From UBA4417 sp031550085 (lineage in GTDB: Bacteria > Bacteroidota > Bacteroidia > Bacteroidales > UBA4417): 64,000 bases of DNA. The DNA lies in NCBI GenBank assembly GCA_031550085.1, contig JAVBOY010000009.1, positions 62,001 through 126,000 of the forward strand, given 5' to 3'. Made by a program: the position numbers and the translations under genes. Below, piece after piece: positions 35,363 to 43,978 of the stretch (the stretch's first letter is position 1; every line of letters starts with the position of its first letter). The notes below the pieces were generated by a model. That model had not been told where the DNA came from, did no database searches, and saw only the letters and a list, made by a program, of their open reading frames with translations.

Positions 35363-35398
35363 AACCGGCTCGCAATTCAAAACCGCGAGCCGGTTTTT
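35363..35398 (+). terminator. Intrinsic terminator after the recombinase fragment
   Basis: AACCGGCTCGC (35363-35373) pairs perfectly with GCGAGCCGGTT (35385-35395), followed by TTTT. Strong 11-bp stem. Confidence 0.85.
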
Positions 35399-35409
35399 CA
35401 TCGTACTGT

Positions 35410-35658
35410 TTACTTGCTTTGGGAGGCTAAAAAACGTTCAAATTGGTCGATTTGTGCCGAACTTGGCTGCATTTCGCTTAGTAAAGCCAAAACACTGCAA
35501 AACTCTTCCCTCGAAGTGTCGTAAAGATGGGACTGGTTGGCAGTAATCAATACTCCTACCAAATGGTTTTTCAGAGTGATTACATTTTCTAAAGACTGGG
35601 TCGGGTTCAGGATGATTGCCCAACAAAGCCCGTCATCGGTTAAAATTTGTTTCATCAT
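35410..35658 (-). CDS. Small hypothetical protein
   Basis: 82 residues, MMKQILTDDGLCWAIILNPT onward, with no recognised domain. It is slightly acidic, has no signal peptide or membrane helix, and ends in a helix-like FERFLASQSK. A perfect -7 box (TAATTTTG, 35687-35694 on the minus strand) lies 29 bp before the ATG, which supports a real gene. It is the last of three small minus-strand genes between the recombinase fragment and the gene-free region. I cannot propose a function. Confidence 0.55.
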   Translation of the reverse strand: MMKQILTDDGLCWAIILNPTQSLENVITLKNHLVGVLITANQSHLYDTSREEFCSVLALLSEMQPSSAQIDQFERFLASQSK

Positions 35659-35686
35659 GGTTTGTTATGTATTTGAATGATGCCTG

Positions 35687-35694
35687 CAAAATTA
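35687..35694 (-). promoter_or_regulatory. Promoter -7 element TAATTTTG of the small hypothetical gene
   Basis: Minus-strand exact TAnnTTTG match 29 bp before the ATG at 35658. Confidence 0.6.
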
Positions 35695-35858
35695 CCGGAA
35701 CGGATTTTTTCCATTTTCAAAATATTTTTACCAAACCTCCATTTCCCCACTTTTGCAGAAACGGTTCTTATGACCGATGGTCGAAGCGATACCGTTTTTG
35801 GTAAATCACGACACAAATCTCCTGCCGCGATTTACCAAGAACAGTTCCGGGCATTCCA

Positions 35859-36059
35859 TTAAAACTCCTCATCGATTTCATCCATCAGTTCCAAAATGGC
35901 ATCGCGGTCGTCGGGTTCATAATCCACTTCAAATAAAATCCGGATTTCATCTGATTCATCATCCAAACCCGTAATACGGTTAGACAAATCATTATCTTCC
36001 AAAATACCGGTAAAATTGTGCAATTGTCCGGCTGCTACCGAAAAAGTTCGTGTTTTCAT
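35859..36059 (-). CDS. Small acidic hypothetical protein
   Basis: 66 residues, very acidic in its C-terminal half (DDESDEIRILFEVDYEPDDRDAILELMDEIDEEF). The gene starts 11 bp after the end of the RHH-like gene on the same strand, so the two form an operon. Small acidic partners of DNA-binding proteins exist (DNA mimics, antitoxins), but nothing in the sequence shows such a role. No homologous family is recognised. Its size alone would make it doubtful; the tight operon spacing supports it. Confidence 0.6.
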   Translation of the reverse strand: MKTRTFSVAAGQLHNFTGILEDNDLSNRITGLDDESDEIRILFEVDYEPDDRDAILELMDEIDEEF

Positions 36060-36070
36060 ACAATTTAAAT

Positions 36071-36724
36071 TTAAGGGTTAGTACTATTGTTATTGGTTTG
36101 ATTCAATTTTTCTACTTTTTGATTTGTTAAAAAACTACCGATACCACTCACCAAAGCCGGAAGCAAAGGCAGAACCGTATCTTTCAGCAAATCGGGAGCC
36201 GTCTGCCGGAGAATCGTTTCAAGTTTTCCGATGATTTTCTCCTGGTTTTGCAGATACCGTTTTTCCAACTTTTCAATGATTTGATTCTGCCTGTCCACCT
36301 GCATTTTAAAGGTTCCGATTTCCGACAACAAGGATTCTTTTATCCGCTTCCAATCGTTTTCGCGAAGCAGTCCGTCCAACTCCTCCCGCTCCTGCAAAAG
36401 CAAGGTCCGTTCGCGGTTCAATGTATGGGCTTGACCCAATAACTCCTTTTCCCAACGGGTTAAGTACTGTTCCTTTTCCTGTAATTCATTCCCTTTCCGA
36501 ATTTCCAGAACGGAGGCGTACGCCTGCCCGGTACCGGCGGAATCAGCAGGAAGCAGGCAGTTGCCCTGTTGGTCATACATCGGCAATGCACACTGACAAA
36601 GCTCGATCACAATATCCGCCAAAGATGTTTTGCGTTTATCCGCATGACGCCTGCCCTGCTGTATTTTTATCAAATTATTGTACAGTGCCTGCGGGACTTC
36701 CAAACGGATGCCTGTGTGGTTCAT
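36071..36724 (-). CDS. RHH-like N-terminus plus coiled-coil protein of unknown function
   Basis: 217 residues from the ATG at 36724 (MNHTGIRLEVPQALYNNLIK). The first 45 residues look like a ribbon-helix-helix DNA-binding module: a strand (GIRLEVP), then two helices ending SLADIVIELCQCAL. Residues about 75-175 are a long charged helix, likely a coiled coil (EKELLGQAHTLNRERTLLLQ), followed by a short hydrophobic stretch TVLPLLPALVSGIGSFL near the C-terminus. The open frame starts at 36748, eight codons earlier (MNLKKIRK), also possible. It heads a minus-strand operon with the acidic 66-residue protein, and a perfect -7 box is at 36783-36790. It could be a partition or plasmid-maintenance type regulator; this is inference. 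Confidence 0.65.
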   Translation of the reverse strand: MNHTGIRLEVPQALYNNLIKIQQGRRHADKRKTSLADIVIELCQCALPMYDQQGNCLLPADSAGTGQAYASVLEIRKGNELQEKEQYLTRWEKELLGQAHTLNRERTLLLQEREELDGLLRENDWKRIKESLLSEIGTFKMQVDRQNQIIEKLEKRYLQNQEKIIGKLETILRQTAPDLLKDTVLPLLPALVSGIGSFLTNQKVEKLNQTNNNSTNP

Positions 36725-36782
36725 TTTCCGTATTTTTTTTAAGTTCATTCCGGGTTTCCGGTTTGAATCGGATTGTATACGG

Positions 36783-36790
36783 CAAAATTA
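36783..36790 (-). promoter_or_regulatory. Promoter -7 element TAATTTTG of the RHH-like operon
   Basis: Minus-strand exact TAnnTTTG match 58 bp before the ATG at 36724 (34 bp before 36748). Confidence 0.65.
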
Positions 36791-37727
36791 AACTCCAAAA
36801 ACGGATTTTTAAAGTGCAAAATGTTGGTTTTAAATGAAATATTGCATGATTCGATGTTGCAACTTTTCATTCCGTTGCAGTAAAATTTCTTAAAAAATCA
36901 ACTAATTGATTGAATATAAAAAAGTTCGAATTCAGTATTCCTTAAATCCATATCTGCCGGTTCCGGCTTAATCAATTCCAAAATAGAATTTGGAAATAGG
37001 CAAAAAGTATTAAATGTGGGAAAAAACGTTTTCAAAAGCTGATTCGCCCGGTATTTTGTACAAAACTGCTAAAATCCTGTACATTCCGCTTGTTTGATTG
37101 TACAAAAAGCATGATTTTTTGTGCAAAATGTTTATTCAACCGTAAAAAAGCGTTGAAATAGCGTTTGTTTAGCGTATTTTATCCCAAAATAGCTTTGGTT
37201 TTGTATCCATAAATGCGATAATTGCAAAAAATGTTCTTAAACTATGGCAAAGGAGTAACTTGTAAAATAAAAGTTGGGCGGCAATAAAAGAAGAAATGGC
37301 TTGAAAATTTCAAAAATGAAAACCAGGAAGGATATAGACCGCTTGACGGTCGATCAAATTTTGTATGGCGCACTAAATATCAATAAAATATACTTGTTGT
37401 GAAGCCGCAAAAAACTTGGTGTCCTCGTGCCTATATCAGTAAACCTCTTAAAATTGATTTTCCAGCCTTTCTTTAATCCCCAATTTATTATCACCAATAT
37501 TAACGAATTCATTTTCAGAATAGTACGAATCGATTTGCAAACGGAAACGTTAGCTTCAGTATCCTAATTGGATGCATAATGAATAGTTACTTATCTGCTC
37601 TTTTTGAATGGATGATATTTTGGTCTCTCGGTGAACCATCGTAAGGAATAGCGGTTTTTATGGGATACTTTCAAGCTTTCGAAAAGCTGGAATAACCGCT
37701 TTCGGCAAGTTTCAACGAAAAAATGCT
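36791..37727. other. Gene-free region of about 940 bp
   Basis: No coding frame longer than about 30 codons is convincing. It holds GTTGCAACTTTTCATTCC at 36856-36873, sharing 14 bases with the 32-bp repeat at 33584 in inverted orientation; several copies of GTACA/TGTGCAAAA-type words at 37050-37140; a GACCG/CGGTC inverted repeat near 37337; and a nested inverted repeat at 37650-37700 (AGCGGTT/AACCGCT outside, AGCTTT/AAAGCT inside), just upstream of the DUF4301 promoter. It looks like decayed mobile-element DNA. Confidence 0.6.
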
Positions 37728-37735
37728 TAATTTTG
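37728..37735 (+). promoter_or_regulatory. Promoter -7 element TAATTTTG of the DUF4301 gene
   Basis: Exact TAnnTTTG match 41 bp before the ATG at 37777. Confidence 0.65.
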
Positions 37736-37776
37736 GATGATTTTTAGTAAAAACTATCTAGAAAACTTTTTATATC

Positions 37777-39321
37777 ATGTTCTCGAAGGAAGATTTGAAA
37801 CAACTGCAGCAACGCGGCATTGACCCAAAGACGGTGGAAACGCAGATTGAAAACTTTAAACGGGGTTTTCCTTATATCAAATTGGACCGTCCGGCCATTA
37901 TCGGAGACGGGATCCGGGCATTCAACGCACGCGAGGCTAAAAAGCTTTCGTATTATTACGATTCTAATTTGAAAAAATATGAAGTGTTGAAATTCGTACC
38001 CGCTTCGGGAGCCGCCAGCCGTATGTTTAAGGAGTTGTTTGAGTTTTTGGAAGAATTTCAAAAAACACCCAAACAAAAAATTGACTTTGAAGGCAACCCG
38101 AAGTACGAGGCAGTTGTCAAATTCATCAAGAACATCAAGAAGTTTGCCTTTCACAAAGCGTTGTCTACCGCACTTCGCCGCGACGATTACGATTTGGAAG
38201 ATTGCATCGAACGAAAGGAGTATTCGATTATTATCGATTATTTGCTGAGTGAAAAAGGGCTTAATTATGCCAACCTGCCCAAAGGCTTGTTGTTGTTTCA
38301 CAATTACCCCAAAGGTGCACGGATGTCCATTGAAGAACATTTGGTCGAAGGAGCCAGTTATTGCAAGGGGAAAGACAAACGGGCGGCCATCCATTTTACC
38401 GTTTCGCCTGAGCATGGTGATAAGTTTCTGGAAGAAATCAACCGCGTAAAGGAACAGTATGAAGAATTGTTTGATGTCACCTACGAATTGACGTTTTCGC
38501 TTCAGAAAGCATCGACCGATACCATTGCGGTGGATCAGAACAACCGCCCTTTGCGTGAAGCCGACGGCAAGTTGGTGTTCCGTCCGGGCGGGCACGGCGC
38601 TTTGATCGAGAATTTAAACGACCGTGAATCGGAGCTTATCTTCATTAAAAACATCGACAATGTGCTTCCCGATCATTTGTCCGAAAATGCCAATTTGTAT
38701 AAAAAAATGCTGGGCGGATATTTGTTTGAGTTGCAGGATATGGTATTCGAACATCTCGAAACGCTCGATGACAAGCCCGACAACGAAGACATCCGCACGA
38801 TTTTGCGTTTTATCAAAACCAAACTGGGGTTCGCCATCGATCCGGATTTTTCAACCTTTTCGGATCCCGATAAAAAAGAATATTTGTTCCGAAAACTGAA
38901 CCGCCCGATCCGTGTGTGCGGCATGGTGAAAAACGAAGGAGAGCCGGGAGGAGGCCCTTTCTGGGTTCGGGAATCCACCGGCGAAGTTTCACTGCAGATT
39001 GTGGAAAGTTCGCAAATCGATCCCGATGATCCGCAGCAGAAAGAAATCTTAAGCCAATCGACCCATTTTAATCCGGTAGATATTGTTTGCGGTGTCCGCG
39101 ATTACAAAGGGCAGAACTTTGACCTTCGGAAATACATTGATCCGTTGACCGGATTTATTTCCACAAAATCGAAAGACGGAAAACCGTTGAAGGCACAAGA
39201 ACTTCCGGGCCTTTGGAACGGCGCCATGGCCGATTGGATTACGGTATTCGTGGAAGTTCCCGTTTCAACGTTTAATCCGGTGAAAACCATATTTGACTTG
39301 TTGCGTCCGGAACATCAATAA
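37777..39321 (+). CDS. DUF4301 family protein
   Basis: 514 residues with the Bacteroidota-specific DUF4301 pattern: N-terminal KEDLKQLQQRGIDPKTVETQ and IENFKRGFPYIKLDRPA, then VPASGAASRMFKELF, PKGLLLFHNYPKGAR, RPGGHGALIENLND and IFIKNIDNV, and the C-terminal PIRVCGMVKNEGEPGGGPFW. The motifs GASR and GHGALI with a following NDRE stretch recall sugar-nucleotidyltransferase or kinase-like active sites, but no activity is established; I treat that as inference. Soluble, no signal peptide. The gene has its own promoter, and the sulfatase gene begins 28 bp after its stop. Confidence 0.88.
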   Translation: MFSKEDLKQLQQRGIDPKTVETQIENFKRGFPYIKLDRPAIIGDGIRAFNAREAKKLSYYYDSNLKKYEVLKFVPASGAASRMFKELFEFLEEFQKTPKQKIDFEGNPKYEAVVKFIKNIKKFAFHKALSTALRRDDYDLEDCIERKEYSIIIDYLLSEKGLNYANLPKGLLLFHNYPKGARMSIEEHLVEGASYCKGKDKRAAIHFTVSPEHGDKFLEEINRVKEQYEELFDVTYELTFSLQKASTDTIAVDQNNRPLREADGKLVFRPGGHGALIENLNDRESELIFIKNIDNVLPDHLSENANLYKKMLGGYLFELQDMVFEHLETLDDKPDNEDIRTILRFIKTKLGFAIDPDFSTFSDPDKKEYLFRKLNRPIRVCGMVKNEGEPGGGPFWVRESTGEVSLQIVESSQIDPDDPQQKEILSQSTHFNPVDIVCGVRDYKGQNFDLRKYIDPLTGFISTKSKDGKPLKAQELPGLWNGAMADWITVFVEVPVSTFNPVKTIFDLLRPEHQ

Positions 39322-39349
39322 AAACAATCGTTTCTTATTTTCTTTGCAT

Positions 39350-40936
39350 ATGCATGTTTTCCGTTATTTCAGGTACAACCGGAAACAGGATTTCATTTCC
39401 TCGAAACCAGTCGGATTGTCGTTTTTGGGATTGGCCGTTTGTGCCGGCTCCTCAGCACAAAATTCATCTGAAAACGCAAAACATCCCAATGTAGTTGTCA
39501 TCCTTACCGACGATGTGGGGTATGGCGATGTGAGCATTTACGGCTCGCAAACCATTCAAACACCAAATATTGAGCGCTTGGCAAACTCGGGAATCCGCTT
39601 TACCAATGCGCATGCATCTTCGGCAACCAGTACGCCTTCGCGCTATTCGTTGCTTACCGGACAATACGCTTTCCGGCGCAAGGACACGCACGTAGCCCGT
39701 GGCGATGCATTTTCCATTATCAGGCCGGGTCAAAAAACATTGCCCGCCTTGATGCAACGGGCTGGATATATTACGGCTGCCGTCGGGAAATGGCATTTGG
39801 GGCTTGGGGACGAAAACGGGCAGGACTGGAATGGGCTTCTGAAACCGGGACCCCGCGAATTAGGATTCGATTATTCGTATATTATGGCGGCTACCGGAGA
39901 CCGGACTCCTTGTGTTTATTTGGAAAATCAACGGATCGTAAACCTTGATCCGGCCGATCCGGTAGAAGTAAGTTATACAACGCCTTTCCCCGGAGAACCC
40001 TTGGGAAAGGATTATCCGGAATTGTTAACCAAGCAACGTCCTTCGTTTGGACACGACCAGGCCATTGTGAACGGAATCAGCCGCATCGGCTATATGCGCG
40101 GCGGAAAATCAGCGCTTTGGGTTGACGAAGACATTGCATCCACTATTACCCAAAAGGCGATTGAATTTATTGAGCAAAACAAAAACCATCCGTTTTTCCT
40201 GTATTTTGCTACCAACGACATTCATGTGCCGCGCTATCCTCATCAGGAATTTGTGGGCAAATCGGGAATGGGGCCTCGCGGCGACGCCATTTTGCAACTC
40301 GATTGGTCGGTCGGGCAGATCCTGGATGTTCTTGAAAAAAACGACTTGTTGGAAAATACATTGATTGTGTTTACGAGCGATAACGGCCCTGTGGTAAATG
40401 ACGGTTACGACGATCAGGCGGTTGAACTTTTGGGAAACCACAAACCCGGCGATGTTTTGCGCGGCGGGAAATACAGCGCTTTCGATGCCGGAACGCGCGT
40501 ACCGTTTGTCGTTTGCTGGCAAGTGGGTAAAGTAAAGCAAGGGGTCGAATCGCCGGCTTTGGTTTCACTCGTCGATATGTATGCGACTTTTGCGGCTTTG
40601 CTCCAACAACCGATGGAAGAAGATGCGGCCCCGGATAGTTTTAACCAATTGAATGCCTGGCTGGGAAAAGACAAAAAAGGACGTCCGTATGCAGTCAAGC
40701 AATCCGTGACAACGCTGACCATCATTGAAAAAAAATGGAAATACATTGTCCCGGCACAAGGCGATGCTTACTGGCCGCTCGAAAACATGGAATTAGGGAC
40801 AAATCCCCAAGCGCAACTGTATAACTTGGAAACGGATCTCAGCGAACAAACCAATTTGGCAACTCGTTATCCGAAAGAAGTGAAAAGGCTGCAGTCGTTA
40901 ATGGATCAAATAAAAAGAAGCCCCAGAACTCGGTAG
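39350..40936 (+). CDS. Ser-type sulfatase (arylsulfatase family S1)
   Basis: 528 residues from the ATG at 39350 (MHVFRYFRYNRKQDF), with a hydrophobic segment VGLSFLGLAVCAGSSAQ as an export signal. The metal-binding NVVVILTDDVGYGD has D54-D55, and the formylglycine motif C/S-x-P-x-R is present as S94-T-P-S-R98 (SATSTPSRYSLLTG), so maturation requires a radical-SAM sulfatase-maturating enzyme, not found in this window. Other markers are VGKWHLG, DNGP and the C-terminal half with substrate residues. Substrate is unknown; it could desulfate host or algal glycans. The frame is open from a TTG at 39293 inside DUF4301, but the ATG gives the clean signal peptide. A strong terminator overlaps its end. 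Confidence 0.92.
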   Translation: MHVFRYFRYNRKQDFISSKPVGLSFLGLAVCAGSSAQNSSENAKHPNVVVILTDDVGYGDVSIYGSQTIQTPNIERLANSGIRFTNAHASSATSTPSRYSLLTGQYAFRRKDTHVARGDAFSIIRPGQKTLPALMQRAGYITAAVGKWHLGLGDENGQDWNGLLKPGPRELGFDYSYIMAATGDRTPCVYLENQRIVNLDPADPVEVSYTTPFPGEPLGKDYPELLTKQRPSFGHDQAIVNGISRIGYMRGGKSALWVDEDIASTITQKAIEFIEQNKNHPFFLYFATNDIHVPRYPHQEFVGKSGMGPRGDAILQLDWSVGQILDVLEKNDLLENTLIVFTSDNGPVVNDGYDDQAVELLGNHKPGDVLRGGKYSAFDAGTRVPFVVCWQVGKVKQGVESPALVSLVDMYATFAALLQQPMEEDAAPDSFNQLNAWLGKDKKGRPYAVKQSVTTLTIIEKKWKYIVPAQGDAYWPLENMELGTNPQAQLYNLETDLSEQTNLATRYPKEVKRLQSLMDQIKRSPRTR

Positions 40937-40954
40937 TGCTTGGGGCTTCTTTTT
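40916..40954. terminator. Bidirectional terminator, sulfatase / AsmA-like gene
   Basis: AGAAGCCCCAG (40916-40926) pairs with TTGGGGCTTCT ending at 40951, followed by TTTTC. It lies across the end of the sulfatase gene, between convergent genes. Confidence 0.85.
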
Positions 40955-40963
40955 CAAGAGATT

Positions 40964-43801
40964 TTATCGTTTTTCAACCTGATTCCGGGCGTCTTGTTTG
41001 ATTTTATCCGCTTCAGCGCGGGCGCGGGCAACAATATTATCCGATTGTTTTTGAGCCTCATCGAGAACGGTTTGAGCTTTCTTGTCGGTTTCTTTGCGTG
41101 CCACATCGCCGGCTTTTTTAGCCGCCAGTTCGGCAATGGCGCCTTTCTTTTTTGCTTCAGCTACTTGTTTGGAAATTAAAGTGTCGGATTGTGCGCGTAG
41201 CTTTGAAGCCTGATCGCGGGCAGCATTCATCATTTGATCCCGTTGCTTTTCGGCATCGGCAATCAATTGTGCTGCACGGGCATCAGCCGCCTCAATCAGT
41301 TTATTTGCTTCGGTTTTTGCCGTATTGATAACTTCTTCTTTTTTGGCTTCCAATTCTTGTTTGAGCTGCTCTTTTACATCCCCAACCAAACTATTGGCCA
41401 AGTCTTTTAGCGCCACTTTTATTTGGGGATCCGTCAGGGTCCCGGTGATGATCACCGAAACAGGAATCAATTCGCCCAAATTCACATTGACGCCTTTTTT
41501 CGAAGCCTCGCCCAGTAAATTATTCAGCACGTTGTTGGCTTGTCCGCCGAACATACTGCGCGGAATATTGGTCGTAAGCAAATAGTTGATGCTTTTGTCC
41601 AAGCCGGTCGAGCCGGAAATATTGGATTTGAATGTTCCCAAATTAAAATCAGTGGGTTTTACAAATACTTTTCCGTTGAGCAGTTCGAAGTTCATGTTAA
41701 GTTCTTTAAGTGCGATTTTGCGCAAATTGTCCATTTTTAGGGCATCGGCAATTTTTCCCATCAACGCTACATTTTCCAATCCTAATGAAGTGCTGGTTAT
41801 CAATCCATTGCCGGTTATTGACTCTAAAACAGGCATCATGTTTTCGGTTAAATCGCCTTTAAATTTGAGGTTTGTAGAGAAGTCGCCTGTCATTTTTTCG
41901 GCGACGGGAACGAGTTTTTGCATGGTGTTGAAGGTTTTGAACGCTTCTTTTACGGCAATGTTTTTCAGGTTTACGTCGAGATCTACTTGCGGTTTTTTCG
42001 GGTTGATGGCTGTATACATTCCTTTCAATGCCACCGAGCCGCCCAACATATTCGCGCTTAAATTATTCAGCCAAAGGGCTTCGTCTTTCACCTGTAAGTT
42101 TCCGGCTACATTCGACAAGTTGTAATTATCATACAATAGTTTGGCCACGTTGGCGGTTAGCGATAAATCCATGTTTGCGGGAATTTGAACCACCGCCATT
42201 GCCGACGAAGTGTCAGACGTTGCGGGAGTAGTGCTGGTTCCCATCAGGCTGTTTAGATCCAAAAGATTGGAATTAACAGACAAAGAACCTTTTAAAACCC
42301 CTTCCTTTTTCAGGAAATAAGGCAAATAACTTTCGATTTTTCCTTGCATGGACAGATCGCTTTTGCCCATCGTCATGGCAAAGTTGCTTAATGCCAAAGC
42401 CGCCGGGCTAAAATCGAGGCGCGCATTTTTGATGCTAACAGGTTGTGCGAGATCGGGTGAGGAATAGTTGATGTTTTCCATCAAGGCAAAACCTGCGGCT
42501 TTAAATTGCTCATATTGCCCTTTTTCAATGCTTGACATGCGGCCGGCCATAGTTACATCGGCGTTTACCAAACCGGTTAAGGTCGTTTTTTCACCCAAAG
42601 GATAAATCTTTGAAATGGTCTGTAAATCCAGTTTCCCTTTCAGCCAGCCATTGATGTCGGGATCGCTGACGGGAGTTTTAAGCAAAAGGGCGGCATCAAT
42701 AGGACTTCCGGCGATTTCGGCATGGAATTTTTGAATGTCGACCACTGTATGGTCGGGAATTCCATCGGGGTTTTTTGCCGAAAGATTGATGTTGATGTTG
42801 CGGACATCTGAAGGCAAATCGGGATATTTAAACATGCCGTTACCCACCTTTAAGTCAACCGAGAAAGCAGGAATCACAAAGTCGGTGTATTTCCCTTTTA
42901 CAAAACCGGAAAAGGCCAGTGTACCGTCGGTTTTTATGTTGTTGAAATCTTTGGCATAAATAGCAGGAATCAACGACAAAAAGGCCTTGAACGTATTTTC
43001 TTTGGCGCCGAATTTCAAGTCCATATCAAATCCCTCGTCGATCAGCGCCAGCCAACCATCGGCAGTAAGGTTTAGTGCGTTTAGCAGCAGATCGGCGTTT
43101 TTAAATGTAAATTTCCAATTCGCAAGGTCGGCAATGAAAGTTGTTTTGATATTGCAAACCGCTTCGTTTAAATAACGAACTCCGCCGTAATCTAGGGACA
43201 TTGCTTTGCTTTCAATGTTGGCATCGAGAGTGGTCACATCCAAAGTTAAATCTCCCTTGAGGGTTGCATTCAGGTCTTTTGCTGAAAATACGGTGGCCAG
43301 GCTGGCATCGTCGTAAACGATATGGGCGTGGTTGATGGTGATTTTATCCATTTTTACCTTGAATGCCGAAGGTTCTTCGGGCTGTTTTGTCGTGGTATCG
43401 GTCGATGCTTTGGCAATATCCCAGTTGGCTTTGCCGTCTTTCAAAACTTTCAGCAAGATATTGGGATAATCCAGATTGACCCGCTTTACACCGATCTCAC
43501 TACCCCGGAAGATACTCATAAGGTCGACTGTGAGAAAAGTACTTTGAATATTGGCTAACGTATCTTCTTTAAATTCATCAATCCCCACTACTTTCAAGTT
43601 TTTGATTTTGATGCTGGCATTCGGAAAACTACGGATCAACGATAAATTCACGCTTTCAAAATCAACCGTGGCATTGATGGATTTATTCAATTCTTTTTTA
43701 ACGATTTGGGTAATTTTTCCTTTAAAGGCAAAAGGCAGGATCAAAAGGAGCAAAAAGATTACTCCGATAACAATTCCGGTAATTTTAAGTGCTTTTTTCA
43801 T
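40964..43801 (-). CDS. AsmA-like membrane-anchored protein with Ala/Lys-rich helical tail
   Basis: 945 residues from the ATG at 43801 (MKKALKITGIVIGVIFLLLL), which places a membrane helix at 5-25; the open frame extends 25 codons upstream without purpose. The periplasmic region (about 30-800) has AsmA/TamB-like repeats of beta strands, including VNLSLIRSFPNASIKIKNLKV near the start and an AsmA-type C-terminal region near 600-790. AsmA-like proteins bridge the membranes and carry phospholipids. The last 140 residues are a long Ala/Lys/Glu/Gln-rich helix (AKTEANKLIEAADARAAQLI and many similar segments), unusual in this family and likely coiled. Convergent with the sulfatase gene, with a shared terminator. 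Confidence 0.85.
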   Translation of the reverse strand: MKKALKITGIVIGVIFLLLLILPFAFKGKITQIVKKELNKSINATVDFESVNLSLIRSFPNASIKIKNLKVVGIDEFKEDTLANIQSTFLTVDLMSIFRGSEIGVKRVNLDYPNILLKVLKDGKANWDIAKASTDTTTKQPEEPSAFKVKMDKITINHAHIVYDDASLATVFSAKDLNATLKGDLTLDVTTLDANIESKAMSLDYGGVRYLNEAVCNIKTTFIADLANWKFTFKNADLLLNALNLTADGWLALIDEGFDMDLKFGAKENTFKAFLSLIPAIYAKDFNNIKTDGTLAFSGFVKGKYTDFVIPAFSVDLKVGNGMFKYPDLPSDVRNININLSAKNPDGIPDHTVVDIQKFHAEIAGSPIDAALLLKTPVSDPDINGWLKGKLDLQTISKIYPLGEKTTLTGLVNADVTMAGRMSSIEKGQYEQFKAAGFALMENINYSSPDLAQPVSIKNARLDFSPAALALSNFAMTMGKSDLSMQGKIESYLPYFLKKEGVLKGSLSVNSNLLDLNSLMGTSTTPATSDTSSAMAVVQIPANMDLSLTANVAKLLYDNYNLSNVAGNLQVKDEALWLNNLSANMLGGSVALKGMYTAINPKKPQVDLDVNLKNIAVKEAFKTFNTMQKLVPVAEKMTGDFSTNLKFKGDLTENMMPVLESITGNGLITSTSLGLENVALMGKIADALKMDNLRKIALKELNMNFELLNGKVFVKPTDFNLGTFKSNISGSTGLDKSINYLLTTNIPRSMFGGQANNVLNNLLGEASKKGVNVNLGELIPVSVIITGTLTDPQIKVALKDLANSLVGDVKEQLKQELEAKKEEVINTAKTEANKLIEAADARAAQLIADAEKQRDQMMNAARDQASKLRAQSDTLISKQVAEAKKKGAIAELAAKKAGDVARKETDKKAQTVLDEAQKQSDNIVARARAEADKIKQDARNQVEKR

Positions 43802-43930
43802 TGGGGTATTGTTTAAATCATCATTTGTAAACAGTAATAATGGAAAATTGTTAGTTAAACGCTGATTTTGCGGCAATTATTATACCAATAAATCCGGTGT
43901 GAATAAATTTCTTGCTAACGGAAATAAAAA

Positions 43931-43955
43931 AGGTTGCCGTCAAGGCAACCTTTTT
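43931..43955 (-). terminator. Intrinsic terminator after the first Asp-box T9SS gene
   Basis: GGTTGCC (43932-43938) pairs with GGCAACC (43944-43950), flanked by A-run and T-run; serves the minus-strand gene ending at 43979. Confidence 0.85.
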
Positions 43956-43978
43956 TCTAAGATGTTGATAAAAAACGA

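Noticed and set aside
37315..37401. 28-codon frame (MKTRKDIDRLTVDQILYG) in the gene-free region
   Set aside because: Has an ATG and no interruption, but no promoter, domain or conservation evidence; kept only as a note.
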